From Arctopsyche grandis (lineage: Eukaryota; Arthropoda; Insecta; Trichoptera; Hydropsychidae): 64,000 nucleotides of DNA. The stretch lies in contig NC_135358.1 of assembly GCF_051622035.1 (NCBI RefSeq), positions 1,862,501-1,926,500 on the forward strand, given 5' to 3'. A model generated the notes under the pieces. The model worked only from the letters and a program-made list of their open reading frames with translations. It was not told the DNA's origin and searched no databases. Within the stretch, counting starts at the first letter, position 1. Every line of letters starts with the position of its first letter. Shown in pieces: positions 47,684-58,569 of this stretch. Made by a program: the position numbers and the translations under genes.

Positions 47684-49330
47684 CAGAGCCGCAGCGATGT
47701 TTTTTGCGCCCTTGGTAAATATCAAATTTGTTGCCCCTTTAATATTTTTTTAATTAGATTTAAATAATTTATTTCATTTAAAAAATACATTAAATATTGA
47801 AATATTTAAATTAAACATTTAAAAAAATAAACAGGGTATTAGTTATGGCTCGGTTATTATTATTGGTCACAAAGCGCTCGCCCAAAAGTCACTAAAATCT
47901 CTATAACGGAACATCTGGCAGCCGAAAAGTCCATCATACTAACGATAACTATCATACTAACTATCATACGTATTCACGATTTTCATAGGAAAAAATTTCT
48001 TTTGGGCGATCGCAATATGATTAATAAATAATAATCCAATTATCATTATTTATATAATAAAGTCCCACATTTTTATAATTCAATTTAGTGCAATTTCATC
48101 TAAACTATTTTCTTGAAACTCCCTAAAATCATTATCAAACCCCTGAATTAATAACGATGATTTATAAATATCCTGTTCTTCCTGCTGAAGTGCAGTGTTA
48201 ACCTTATTCCATTTAGCAAGTATGAGATTCCAAAGATTTAAAAATTCAAGAAACTTATAATCTTACATACATTTGAAAGTATAATGGTTTCACAAGTGAA
48301 TGTGAATTAGCAAAATTATGATCGTATTTTATGATGTTTAAAACTGAAAGTACATATGTACATACATATGTCCTCATATTGATCGTGAATTGCTTCCACT
48401 GCTTTCGATTTTAAACACCATCCCGTATCCGAATGTTTTTACAAACTAATTAAGATGAACGATTTTTCCCATCTATTTAGTAGACGATGAAAGAAATTTA
48501 AAGTGTTTGTACGGTTCCGAACATTTCGTTTGATCGCTCAATTTCTCAGAACTCAAAAGTATTAAAATTAAAACATGCATAACGCTCCCTCGAACATTTG
48601 AAGTATGCATAACACTCCCTCGAAGTATGTACACAATTGAAACATAATATGTACGAACACACATGTAGTATGTATGTACATATGTACATAGCTTAGTGGT
48701 AGCGTATATATTTGTACCACTGAGGTCAAAGGTTCGAGTCCTCGCCATCTGCTGGTTAGATTTAGGGGTTTTGTGACTCCAAATCGATCGTTTCTCTATC
48801 AGAGTTTGCCAATTTTATCTGATCATTGCTGAAACGGTTCCTGAAAATTGGTATTAGATCTTTTCCTGTTGTAACAAAATCTGCCTGTGTATAATTTGTA
48901 ATAATTATGCACAGTAATCTGAAATCTATAGATATCTCTATAGACATCTCTATAATTTCGTATTTATTATATGTATAAAAATTGTACAGAAAAAAAAATC
49001 TAAAAATAATCCATAGATGTCTCTATGATTATTATTTATGATTAATTGTTATATGCTATATATTCTTATTGTATATGTATTACTGTATTTCTGATTTCTG
49101 ATTGTTTATGTATTCTGTATTTCGTTAACTTACACCCGTCGCATCGGAGCAATTCTGTAATGACGAGTGTATATTGATTTGTAACAATAATAAAAATAAA
49201 AATAACATACAAATGCATATTTCAAAAACACATCGAATTCTTCTTAAATTTTAGACTATTTATTAAAAAAATGAAAATAAAATAGCGCCCTTGGCACTCA
49301 CCCATTTGCCACAGCCTCACTACGGCACTG
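47684..49330. mobile_element. hAT-type element, non-autonomous, with a SINE inside
   Basis: Starts CAGAGCCGCAGCGATG and ends CACTACGGCACTG (complement CAGTGCCGTAGTG). It is flanked by the perfect 8-bp duplication CCTCTATG (47676-47683 and 49331-49338). GCGCCCTTGG near both ends belongs to the terminal repeats. The interior is AT-rich without a transposase frame and carries a SINE at 48689-49206. Confidence 0.85.
48689..49206 (+). mobile_element. tRNA-derived SINE inside the hAT element
   Basis: The head ATAGCTTAGTGGTAGCG is a very good A box and GGTTCGAGTCC a good B box, closer to a functional tRNA promoter than in the other copies. The body has CAGAGTTTGCCAATTTTATC and the tail AATAATAAAAATAAAAATAA. 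Confidence 0.7.
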
Positions 49331-49338
49331 CCTCTATG

Positions 49339-50162
49339 CTATCTCCCTCATCGCCTCTCGACCAATAGCAATTCGTGCAGACAGTAGAACATTTGTACGC
49401 GCGAAATGCTATTGGTCGACAGGCGGTGAAGGAGCTAGCATGTACGTTTTACTTAGTAAGTGTAATCCTACACCGTATGGACAAAAGTTAAAGCGTTATA
49501 TTTGAAAGCGGCAGAAGTCCAATTTTCTGTTCCAAAAACACTATTTCTGTTCGTAATAAAATACAAAATGCTAATTCACAAATGCTTTTGATAAAATGAC
49601 ATCTTGATAATCGAAAATCGCTGTAATGATCGTTCAGTTAACTGTTGACCGTCGAGTTGCATATTCATCTGATTGGAAATCACTGTGTATAATTAGTAAT
49701 ACAATAAGCCATAAACAGCGATCTTTACTGGGAAACTAAGAAATGTTGGACATATACATATTATGCTAGCATTGAGTCAATAAATTATGAAAGTTTTGAA
49801 CACTACAAAAATACTGGTATAATCAACCCTTCTATAAAGATGTGTTCCGCAATAAAAAGTTAAAAATACAAGTGATATCGATATAGCGCCCTCCTATTTT
49901 TTACAAGGTTTTAATTAGTTTCACTTCGCCAATCGGTCTGAAAAACTTCCTATATTTTTCCAATTGCTTTGAAACTTTGCCATTTTGCGAGGTTTGGCCG
50001 CCGATAGAGATTTAAATTGAGTCTGCTATGACAATGGTGAAATATAATAGTAATAAACACGTTTAAGAATCAAAATTTTTGGAGAAGGTGACAGCTCACC
50101 TACTGCAAATAGCCTTGTTTGTTTGACTTTCCGCCCCCCACTCGTTTTGTCAGATTTTAATT
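49339..50162. other. Intergenic DNA
   Basis: Mixed composition without a supported exon. Around 49360-49440 there is an inverted pair (CTCTCGACCAATAGCA and TGCTATTGGTCGACAG) about 60 bp apart. Confidence 0.35.
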
Positions 50163-50434
50163 GTTTAAATGGTAAACGGACTACTAGTCATATGTGAACC
50201 AGTCACAGGACAACCGGTCGCTCTAGATCGGTCACACGTGATCACCCGTCACACTAAAACTGGTCACGAGAAAACTGGTCACACCCTAAAATCGGTCAAT
50301 CAGTTTTCTCGTGACCGATTTTAGGGTGTGACCAGTTTTCTCGTGACCAGTTTTAGTGTGACGGGTGATCACGTGTGACCGGTTGTCCTATGACTGGTTC
50401 ACATTTGACTAGTAATCACCAAACCGTTTAAATG
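50163..50434. repeat. Near-perfect palindrome built of iterated C-GGTCAC motifs
   Basis: The left arm and the reverse complement of the right arm agree over about 130 bp, apart from a 14-bp difference near 50220. Each arm carries about seven variants of (C/T)(A/G/T)GGTCAC or CCAGTCAC spaced 14-18 bp apart. The sequence around the ends also pairs (GTTTAAATGG against AACCGTTTAAAT). There is no reading frame, and no other copy exists in the window. Confidence 0.75.
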
Positions 50435-50529
50435 CCTATGTACAACTTCATAATTTTTATACCTTTTTTCATAAAATTTTCATTATAGGCTCTCACTTTC
50501 TTTTTCTTTTCTTTTTTTACATTACTTAC

Positions 50530-50729
50530 ACTTTGTTTCTGAATCGATCCAGCGTGCCATGGGAGGGTTGACTATATTTGAAATGCCATTGGAGCTCACT
50601 ATGTAGTATTTCATTACTTGTGTTGAGTGCCAAATATTGGTTATAAAACCACCGAATGCTGTGAACTTGCCGCGAAAATGATTGTTTTCGGACAAAGTAG
50701 TCTGACAAAGCTTGAATCCGATTCTCCAT
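50530..50729 (-). CDS. Possible orphan first exon (uncertain)
   Basis: Minus-strand ATG at 50729 opens 66 codons without a stop, then GT followed by a strong donor GTAAGT at 50529. The peptide (start MENRIQALSDYFVRKQSF, later HSELQWHFKYS) is not low-complexity, but I do not recognise it. I found no convincing next exon between 46.6 and 50.5 kb. It may be a real first exon of a gene running leftwards, a relic, or chance. Confidence 0.2.
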
Positions 50730-51399
50730 CGATTGTGAGTATATTATAATGATGCAATTCTTAGAATAGGCTATTCATAGTTTATTTGCGGACCTCGCAT
50801 ATTTAGAGTATACACTACAGGTGGATGCAATGTGTCAGTATAATTCTCTCAGTATCGAATTTCTCCATTTGCCGCCAAATTTACGATACATTTAGATCGC
50901 GCACAATATTATTATTACAGCGGCTTTGAAAGTTGTCCGCGCAAGTACATAATAATACGCACTGCGAATTCAATTTGCTTTCGACGATTTACTCAGCATC
51001 CGACAAAAAACGTATTTATAGCACAGCTTTTCGCAAACTTTTGCGAATATAATATGCATACATTCACAAATATACATTGTACATATGTATGCACATGGGA
51101 AATTTATCGTGTGCGGTTATAAGCTGCGCGCTGTAAACATTTTCGACAAATCAGTTTTACTACATGCATATACAAAACAATTACTGCTGCACTATAAATT
51201 TTGCTCATGTGTAATGTAATGAGAAAATATATGTATGCACATATTGATGGTGTGTATAGGTGAATGCAGTATTCTTGGCTAAAACAGTTCATCAGTATTT
51301 TTATGGTGTATATTGTCAATCATACGAAGCCCTAGTGATGAAACCCATTGTTTCCAGATTGAAAGAGTTCAGTGGAGGTTCCTCGGAAATATTTATGAC

Positions 51400-51501
51400 T
51401 AGTCACCGGAGCCTGAGGGGGCCGTGTATTGTTCAAAGGTTGTAAATGCATTGTTAAAGGTTTGCCGAACAATGGATAGCACGGTGACTATCCTACCTCT
51501 G
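51400..51501. mobile_element. Palindromic hAT-type MITE, copy f
   Basis: 102 bp, starting TAGTCACCGG and ending GACTATCCTACCTCTG, with the core TTGTAAATGCATTGTTAAAG. A perfect 8-bp duplication TTTATGAC flanks it (51392-51399 and 51502-51509). Part of the central hairpin is deleted. Confidence 0.85.
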
Positions 51502-51509
51502 TTTATGAC

Positions 51510-52425
51510 AAATTTATAGTTGGTATTTATGGCTACATACATATGTATATCCAAGTTCGATCATATATGTATATATAAAAGCGCAATTCTGTGTGTGTGT
51601 GTGTGTCTCTGCGATAACGCTTGCCGTAATATAATAGTCGTTTAGATTCGACATATGTACGTCACAGCTAAAACAATGCCAACAAAAAGTACGAATATAA
51701 TAACAGATCAAGAAAAAACCTCTATATATAATGTTTTCTACCAATGTTTCCTCAAAGGCAATAGTCTCTTTATAGCAGAGCATCGTAACCTCCGAATATT
51801 TGCGGCACACATTGCTTACTACTCGTAGAGCTTGTCAGCTACGTACATACATATGTACTTCATCGGCAGTCGCTAGTTATTCCGTATATGCATAGGGACA
51901 AAACGCTAACTAACATCGGTTTTCTCCCTTGCGCGCGATCTCACTCGCACGCATTAGGCCGAAGTGCTGTTTGGAGAACGCATATTAGGGTTAGAATAGG
52001 TTAGGTTAAGTAAGGGTTGGTACTATTCTTTTAAGATAGGGTTGTTAGAGTTAAATTTATAGAGTTAAACGTTATAAATTTATTTAGTGTATTGGTGGTG
52101 AAAAAAATTGAATTGGTAAAAATATATACTTTCACTATAACATATATAATAATATACGTTTGTATGAATAAATCAATATACTTGTGTGTTGAATTGTCAA
52201 GCTTGAGAACCATCGTTTGAGAGCCACTTTGTCGTTTCTACTTCACATGGTGGAAATAAAACCACAAAATTCTACTACCAATGCTAGAAAACTGTAAAAA
52301 TACTCCTGCACATCAAAACCGGAAACTATTAACGAAAATACGCATTTCAAAGCTCATTTGTTTCCTGTGATCATATATTATACTTCTTTACCGCAACCAT
52401 TTTATTCATAGACTAAAGAAAAATT
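51510..52425. other. Intergenic DNA
   Basis: Contains a short TG repeat at about 51586-51606. I see no exon. It separates the candidate exon from the 3' end of the deiodinase gene. Confidence 0.35.
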
Positions 52426-52431
52426 CTTTAT
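52426..52431 (-). terminator. Polyadenylation signal of the deiodinase gene
   Basis: AATAAA on the minus strand, 30 nt past the stop codon (52461-52463). Only a very short 3' UTR would be needed. Confidence 0.65.
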
Positions 52432-52460
52432 TTCAGTTTGAGGAAGTATATATATTTCGA

Positions 52461-55400
52461 TCAGATTTCAACACAGATATCCTTCAAAGGTTTTCTCTCC
52501 AAATCGGGCACTGTACAGTCGTCAGCCGGAAATCCAACCGGAAACAGAAGTACCAATCTCTCCTGGGGAGGTCTCTCCAAGATTGACCTCAATCTTATAC
52601 CACATTGGAGCGGACTCGTGGTCACCGTTGACAGACCGGCGTTCTGAAACACACTTTATTATCCAAACATGCCCATCAGATAATATGGTATCTCATGAAA
52701 TAGTATCTGAAATGTACGTGTATGGCTGTTATCAACATTCCCGTTGCTATGGCGACACTTATTTCGTTGTAATAGTGCATCTTTCTAGTTCCATCTTCGT
52801 TAAACGAGTACAATTGTTTGAAGACCAGTATGAGATACGGTGCTTCTGTCAAATACTTCTTCTCCCAGGTGGTTTTCAGTGGTTTCAGATCTGCTACCCA
52901 CTGTTTTGACATTCTTTTGTTGTAGTTAAAGTACTCCTCTTCTTCAATTACTTCCCTCACTTGTTGCTTCATTTGAGGGTCTTTGATTACGACGAAAGTC
53001 CAAGGCTCGGTGTGAGCTCCACTTGGAGATGTCCCTGCAATTAAAAGTTGTATCGATAACACTGTTCGACCCAAAAAATGGTTCAGAGACGAGATATGAC
53101 TTTTCTTATAGATCTATGCCCAGTAAATACGAATCTGGTAATTAAAAATGTTGATTGGCTCGAGATTCGGAGATATATGTGTTTTTTAAATCGCGGGATT
53201 TTTCTATATCTTCGTGTTGTTCGGTCGACGTCTCAAAATCTGTCAATTTCCTGTTCAAAATGAATATTGGAATCTATAGTCGGGTATTTTATCTTTTATT
53301 TGTAGTAATTTTCAGCTTTCAAATCTTTCTAAGTAGTCGTCCAGTTCAAATCAAAAGTCAAAAGTACGTATTTTCATTTGGGATTTTTTCCCACTGTTAA
53401 TACTATTTTATATTGCGAATTTTCAAGTGAAACATGTTTATTGGGATAGTTTTCTGGCCACACTATTTTTTTGTTTTCGTTTAAAAGGGTTAGTTGGAAG
53501 TGTACTGAATTTTAAATCGGTAAAATTGCGAGCTAAAAGCTCGTACTAGTATTTACACGAATCTGAATTGAATTAATAGGGATAATATATTAAATTGTCT
53601 TTATACGAGAATTAAATAAAATTCCACTTAGAAAAATCATATTTCGACTATTCTTGTGGATTAATAACAAAAATTCGTTTATTTACGAAATGCGATTTTT
53701 CTAAATGGAATTTTATTTAATTCTCATATAAAGACAATTTAATATATTATCCCTATTAATTCGACGTATCAAAATCTGCCAATTTCCTGTTCAAAATGAA
53801 TATTGGAATCTATAGTCGGGTATTTTATCTTTTATTTGTAGTACTTTTCAGCTTTCAAATCTTTCTAAGTAGTCGTCCAGTTCAAATCAAAAGTCAAAAG
53901 TACGTATTTTCATTTGGGATTTTTTCCCACTGTTAATACTATTTTATATCGAGTATTTTTTATTGAAACATGTTTATTAGGATAGTGTTCTGGCCACATT
54001 ATTTTTTGTTTTCGTTTAAAAGGCTTAATTGGAAGTGTGGATTTAAAAAACACACATATCTCCGAATCTCGAGCCAATCAACATTGTTGTATTACCAGAT
54101 TCGTGTTCATTGGGCATAGATCTATAAGAAAAGTCATATCTCGTCTCTGAACCCAAAAAAAATCGTCATTTGTCGAACAGTGTAATTCATTCCGTGAAAA
54201 TATAATGTATAATACGTAATTATAAATGTATTACCGGCTGTTTTGATTATGTTTCTGATCACTTCTTCAGGTACTGGATCTTTGCTGAAGAATCTCACCG
54301 AGCGGCGTTTATTCATCAGTTCGTAAAATTCACCTGACCTCTTGATCATCTCCGAGTGTGAATTTTTGGTGAATTTGAATGGAATGTGTGCCAAATTTTC
54401 GGGCAAAGATGGCGCGAAATCTTCTTCCATATCTTGCATGTCTTTATCGTCGATTTCATCGGTCAGATTCTCTGTGAAAAGTTAATTGATTTATTAGATA
54501 AATTCATAAGATTTTGAACTCAAGCATCGTGGATAGATCTGTTCAATTCAATTCAAATTCAATCTAAGGGAATATGTTCAATTGGGAAACCAATGAGGAC
54601 ATGTCATTGACAGATGGACAGGATGCAAGCACAACAATGTTTTTAGAAAAGTGTCGGCTATTTTAGAAGATCATAGTCAAATAATAAGGAACGATGACTG
54701 GTACTTTTTTGGCAGCTTTGTTTCATTTCTAGAATTATAATTCTTGCAAATGTGTCTTAGCAAATTTGAATGATATTTCTAGATATCTTGAACTAAATAT
54801 ATTTCGGCTATTTCTTCGCAACAGCCGTATTTGTACTAAACAGGTTCTACTTTACGAGTATTTAATGAATAAATAAAATAACGAGTCGGTAGGATGATTT
54901 TTGCGAATTTGTTGGAACCGTTTCAATGAAAATCAGATAAATTGGCAAACTCTTATAGGAAACGATCGACTTGGAGTCATAAATATCTAAGTATGACCAG
55001 CAGTATTAAAGATTAGCACGGGATCGAATCCAGCAACCTCTCGGTGCTAAACATAAACATAAACCGAGCCATACTGCTGGCTAATTTGGTTCAATATGTG
55101 GTTTCGGATTAATACAAGATTTTAAATTGAGATATTTGTGACATAGCGGGTAGGATGATTTTTGCGAATTTGTTGGAACGGTTTCAATGAAAATCAGATA
55201 AATTGGCAAACTCTGATAAGAAACGATTGACTTGGAGTCATAAATAGAGGTAGGATAGCCAAGGGGCCGCTCATTGTTCCATTGTTGTAAATCCTTTGTA
55301 AAAAAGGTTCGGCAAACCTTTAACAATGCATTTACAACGTTTGAACAATACGTGGCACCTTCTAGTCATAAATATCCAAGTATGACCAGCAGTATTAAAG

Positions 55401-56179
55401 ATTAGCACGGGATCGAATCCGGTAAACTCTCGGTGCTAAACATAAACATAAATCGGGCCACACTGCTGGCTAATTTGGTTCAATATGTGGTTTCGGATTA
55501 ATACATGATTTTAAATTGTGATATTTGTGACATAACGATTTTTGCCAATTTGATGGAGGAACCGTTTCAACAATGAAATCAGATAAATTGGCAAATTTTG
55601 ATAGGAAACGATCGACTTGGAGTCATAAATATCCAAGTATGACCAACAGTATTAAAGATTAGCACGGAATCGAATCCGATAACCTCTCGGTTCGATCGAA
55701 ATTCCTTTACTTTTAGGTATATATTTATAATTCGTATTTAATTTGAACTTTCTTCGAATCTGGGACACGCTTTATTTGTATATTTGTATAATATAAATGG
55801 CTGCGAAGTTGGATAAAATACATCTTCAAAAAAAAAAAGATAATTATCACGTCTTTAAAACGTCCAAGGTGATCTGTTTTGCTGATTTTGACGCCTTCTA
55901 GAATGGCTTCGCATTCGGAATGAAAATCCTTGAATTCTAAACGAAATCGCTCTAGCAATGCTCGATAGTACGCGAAAAGAATATTAAAAGATAGCAATAA
56001 GCGTAAATACCTTCACGTCCTTTGTTCATTTTGAGTTTTTCTTTAAATTGTGCATTTTTTCGCTGTTTTTGTTCGTCGCTGGGTCGAAACTTGCGAAACA
56101 GAAAAACCAGGCCCGTGCAACACGCGATGGTCAGCAAGAATTGGGGGAAATATTTTTGTATCATTAACAAAATAAACAT
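52461..56179 (-). CDS. IYD: Iodotyrosine deiodinase (FMN-dependent nitroreductase family)
   Basis: Four exons with consistent phases: 56179-56011, 54471-54235, 53034-52718, 52643-52461, giving 906 nt and 301 aa, close to the vertebrate enzyme. The family removes iodide or bromide from halotyrosines using FMN and NADPH; in insects the substrate is probably bromo- or chlorotyrosine. A membrane anchor lies at residues 12-29 ([19 protein letters not shown]), followed by a charged linker and the nitroreductase domain from about residue 95. [19 protein letters not shown] and [19 protein letters not shown] match FMN-binding segments. [20 protein letters not shown] carries the substrate-lid Glu, Tyr and, a little later, Lys (DLKPLK) conserved in deiodinases. 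PVGFPADD and VPDLERKPL close the fold. The start ATG gives a proper N-terminal anchor. No frameshift is seen, so it should be functional. Confidence 0.93.
53060..54182. mobile_element. CACTG-ended foldback element filling IYD intron 2
   Basis: 1123 bp. Starts CACTGTTCGACCCAAA, ends TGTCGAACAGTG, and is flanked by TAA on both sides (53057-53059 and 54183-54185). Terminal repeats of about 115 bp (GGTTCAGAGACGAGATATGA, GGCTCGAGATTCGGAGATAT) face each other. An internal 190-bp inverted repeat (53575-53765) and an internal direct duplication of 53255-53450 as 53795-53990 fill the middle. A CACTG end with a 3-bp duplication fits the CMC (Chapaev/CACTA) superfamily. No transposase is present. Confidence 0.8.
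54880..55085 (-). mobile_element. tRNA-derived SINE fragment in IYD intron 1
   Basis: Body and head in reverse (AACGATCGACTTGGAGTCAT, then TAGCACGGGATCGAATCC and CCATACTGCTGGCTAA). It is the first of three head-truncated reverse copies in a row. Confidence 0.7.
55136..55476 (-). mobile_element. tRNA-derived SINE split by a MITE
   Basis: Left part ends ACTTGGAGTCATAAA, then the MITE at 55245-55364, then the SINE resumes GTCATAAATATCCAAG and ends CACACTGCTGGCTAA. The same stretch is uninterrupted in the next SINE at about 55615-55640. Confidence 0.75.
55245..55364. mobile_element. Palindromic hAT-type MITE, copy h
   Basis: 120 bp, starting TAGAGGTAGGATAG and ending GGCACCTTCTA, with a perfect 8-bp duplication GTCATAAA (55237-55244 and 55365-55372). 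The empty site is visible in the neighbouring SINE copy. Confidence 0.9.
55536..55706 (-). mobile_element. tRNA-derived SINE fragment, third in the row
   Basis: Contains AACGATCGACTTGGAGTCAT, AAATATCCAAGTATGACC and TAGCACGGAATCGAATCC. It is cut in the head region next to IYD intronic DNA. Confidence 0.65.
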
Positions 56180-56734
56180 TTTGCAAACGGCTTCAGCTCA
56201 AAACGCACGAATTTTGTAACGAATTGATAACAAATACCGAACCGACCGATCGGCTCCCCTGTCTGCTTTTGAGCGAGTCTCGGAATTTGCGCAGATATCA
56301 ACATTGCCCAAAGCCAGACTCACACTCGACTCGAAATCAATCAATTGTGTACATTATCCGAAAGTTCTATCATGTTTCGAAAATGTTACATTTTAGAATT
56401 GGCTTCAATCCACGCCGCTAGTGATTAGTAATCACCGATGCCTCGATCGACAGTTTATTATTGCACTTGATTATTATTTTTGTAAGCTTTCATTGGCTGT
56501 AAGCCTGGCTTTACGTAACATTATCACACAACCAGTTTGATAACAATTTGAAATTAAATTTAAAAATAGAATCAAATCAAACGCTGTGAATTTAAAAGGT
56601 CATTTTATATTTTATGTGTACATTAGTGTTTATTAACTTACGTTTAAATTATGTGGATAAAAACTATATATTTTTTTATTTTTAAATGCTTTTTATTATT
56701 ACGAAATTATGTTCACAATACATTTTATATTTAA

Positions 56735-57318
56735 TTCTTTTCTAACAGAGTGGTTTCAGTTTGGAATAGTCTTCCCAATGATGTAGTAACCTCTGATAAC
56801 GTTAAGATTTTTGTAATTCTTCTTTCCCATAATCGCATTTCTGTTTTTCTTTTCTTTTTGTTTATATGTATGTAGGATATTAATATAAAATGATTATAAT
56901 TATGTATAATGATGTGGCTCATGCCGAACAGTTGGTATTATGCACTGTATGTATTAATGTTAAGGTTGGTACTACCGAACCTTGTGCGGTAGCGACAGTA
57001 GTAGGCGTCGTGCCTTGACGCGCCGGTTGCGTACGCGCATCGATTACCTTTTGTTCTAAATAAACATAAGATTGAATTGAGATCGCTTTTACTTGTCTCT
57101 CTCTCCTGCAATCCTCCCTACTACCCAGCGGACTTCCTATATATATATTTTTTTTTTCTCTCTCTCTTATTGTTAATTTAATATTGTTTTTTTTAATGTA
57201 TTTTAATTTTTCTCATTTTTATTTCATACATGATAATTTGTAAAAATATGTTTGTTCAAACCCCTTGGGTCTATCGGCTTTGCCGCCTCCCCCAAGTATA
57301 TTAAATAAATAAATAAAT
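56735..57318 (+). mobile_element. LINE 3' end, second family (copy 2), itself interrupted
   Basis: Starts GAGTGGTTTCAGTTTGGAAT like the copy at 5450, is broken at 56871-57139 by an LTR-like element, and resumes to CCCCTTGGGTCTATCGGC and a TAAATAAATAAATAA tail. Confidence 0.65.
56871..57139 (+). mobile_element. Solo-LTR-like element G, copy 1
   Basis: 269 bp, starting TGTAGGATATTAATATAAAA and ending GCGGACTTCCTA. It contains AATAAACATAAGATTG and a pyrimidine-rich CTCTCTCTCCTGCAATCC. Flanks are TATGTA and TATATA (5 of 6 identical). The shape (TG start, internal AATAAA, no frame) suggests a solo LTR, but the TA end is unusual. Confidence 0.55.
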
Positions 57319-57470
57319 AATAGCTACTGATCTACTGATCATTTTCTATTTTACAATTTTAATTTAATTTTGTTAGTAATCATAGTATTATATTATTCTA
57401 ATGTTAATGTACAGCGTAATAGGAAAAATAGTTCAAAAACCTATTTACAATTCTTATAAATGCTCATAAT

Positions 57471-57588
57471 TAGACACCGAATTCATTTACAAAGGTTGTA
57501 AATGAATTGTTAAAGGTTTGCCGAACCTTTTTTACAAAGGATTTACAACAATGGAACAATGGATAGCACTGTGACTATCAGATGTCTA
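57471..57588. mobile_element. Palindromic hAT-type MITE, copy g
   Basis: 118 bp, starting TAGACACCGA and ending CAGATGTCTA, with a perfect 8-bp duplication CTCATAAT (57463-57470 and 57589-57596). The empty site TGCTCATAATACAT is visible in the Jockey copy at about 525-540. Confidence 0.9.
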
Positions 57589-57616
57589 CTCATAATAACT
57601 TTAATACATAATATTA

Positions 57617-57883
57617 TAGGAAGTCCGCTGGGTAGTAGGGAGGATTGCAGGAGAGAGAGACAAGTAAAGACGATCTCAATTCAATCTTATGTTTATTTAG
57701 AACAATAGGTAATCGATGCGCGTACGCAACCGGCGCGTCAAGGCGCGACGCCTACTACTACTACTGCTACCGCACACGGTTCAGGGGTACCAACCTTAAC
57801 ATTAATACATACGTGTACCAACTGTTCGGCATGAGCCACATCATTATACATAATTGTAATCATTTTTATATTAATATCCTACA
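57617..57883 (-). mobile_element. Solo-LTR-like element G, copy 2 (inverted)
   Basis: 267 bp reverse copy of 56871-57139: TAGGAAGTCCGCTGGG to TTAATATCCTACA, with the perfect 6-bp duplication ATATTA (57611-57616 and 57884-57889). The two copies are about 480 bp apart and could pair as a hairpin. Confidence 0.65.
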
Positions 57884-58138
57884 ATATTAATTTAAAAAAA
57901 TATATAATTGTTGGTAGGTGTACTCGTAATGTTGTATTGATCAACTTAAAAATAGGAATATCTGAAAATAATAATAAAAACACTTCTTCTTCTTCTCTAA
58001 GCCTTATCTCATTTATTTGGGATTGGCTTAATATTAATAATATTAAAAATTGATCAAAAAGATCTCAGTAATATAACAAGATTCTTGTTTGTATAATTTT
58101 AAAATCCACTGGTCAACAATTGTAGTGTTTTCTTTATA

Positions 58139-58411
58139 TCTAATATATAATTTCGAAAGAGACTTTGCATATATGTAACCTTGGTTGGTTGGTTCGTAGA
58201 CAACACATCCGATTTTTCTTTTCGATTCATAGGATTCGAAGTCCCCGGGGGCGCAGGCATCGGGAGCGCAGGCGCCGGATTCTGGTATACATATAATTTC
58301 GAAAGAGACTTAGTATATATGTTTGTTTGTTCGTGACAGTCAATTTAATAAAAATAAAACAAATGAGTATTTAAATAAATTTTACCGATCGAAGCCGGGT
58401 AAAACCACTAG
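58139..58411 (+). mobile_element. Helitron-type non-autonomous element, copy 2
   Basis: 273 bp. A precedes TCTAATATATAATTTCGAAA and T follows GAAGCCGGGTAAAACCACTAG. It is shorter than the copy at 43875-44251, with the same GCGCCGGATTCTGGTATA block. Confidence 0.8.
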
Positions 58412-58569
58412 TGTATAATAAGTTAAAAATTAAAGCTACAATAGTCATTTATCAAAAATATTAAAATCAATTTAGGATGTGGATAAGAGTTTCTTGAATG
58501 CAAAGGTGGCCATTTTTTTTCTCAAATTCAAAACCAGGAAATTTTTTCCAAAATAATATTTTTAATAAC

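Larger units (their letters stand above)
56690..57616 (-). mobile_element. Jockey-like LINE 3' end (copy 6), host of several insertions
   Basis: Reverse 3' UTR in pieces at 56690-56734, 57319-57470 and 57589-57616. The breaks hold a LINE tail (56735-57318) and a MITE (57471-57588). The right border is met by the LTR-like element at 57617, after which the host may resume at 57884. Confidence 0.65.

Noticed and set aside
48689..48760. Possible tRNA gene (good A and B boxes)
   Set aside because: Continues into the SINE body and has no acceptor-stem pairing; it is a SINE head.
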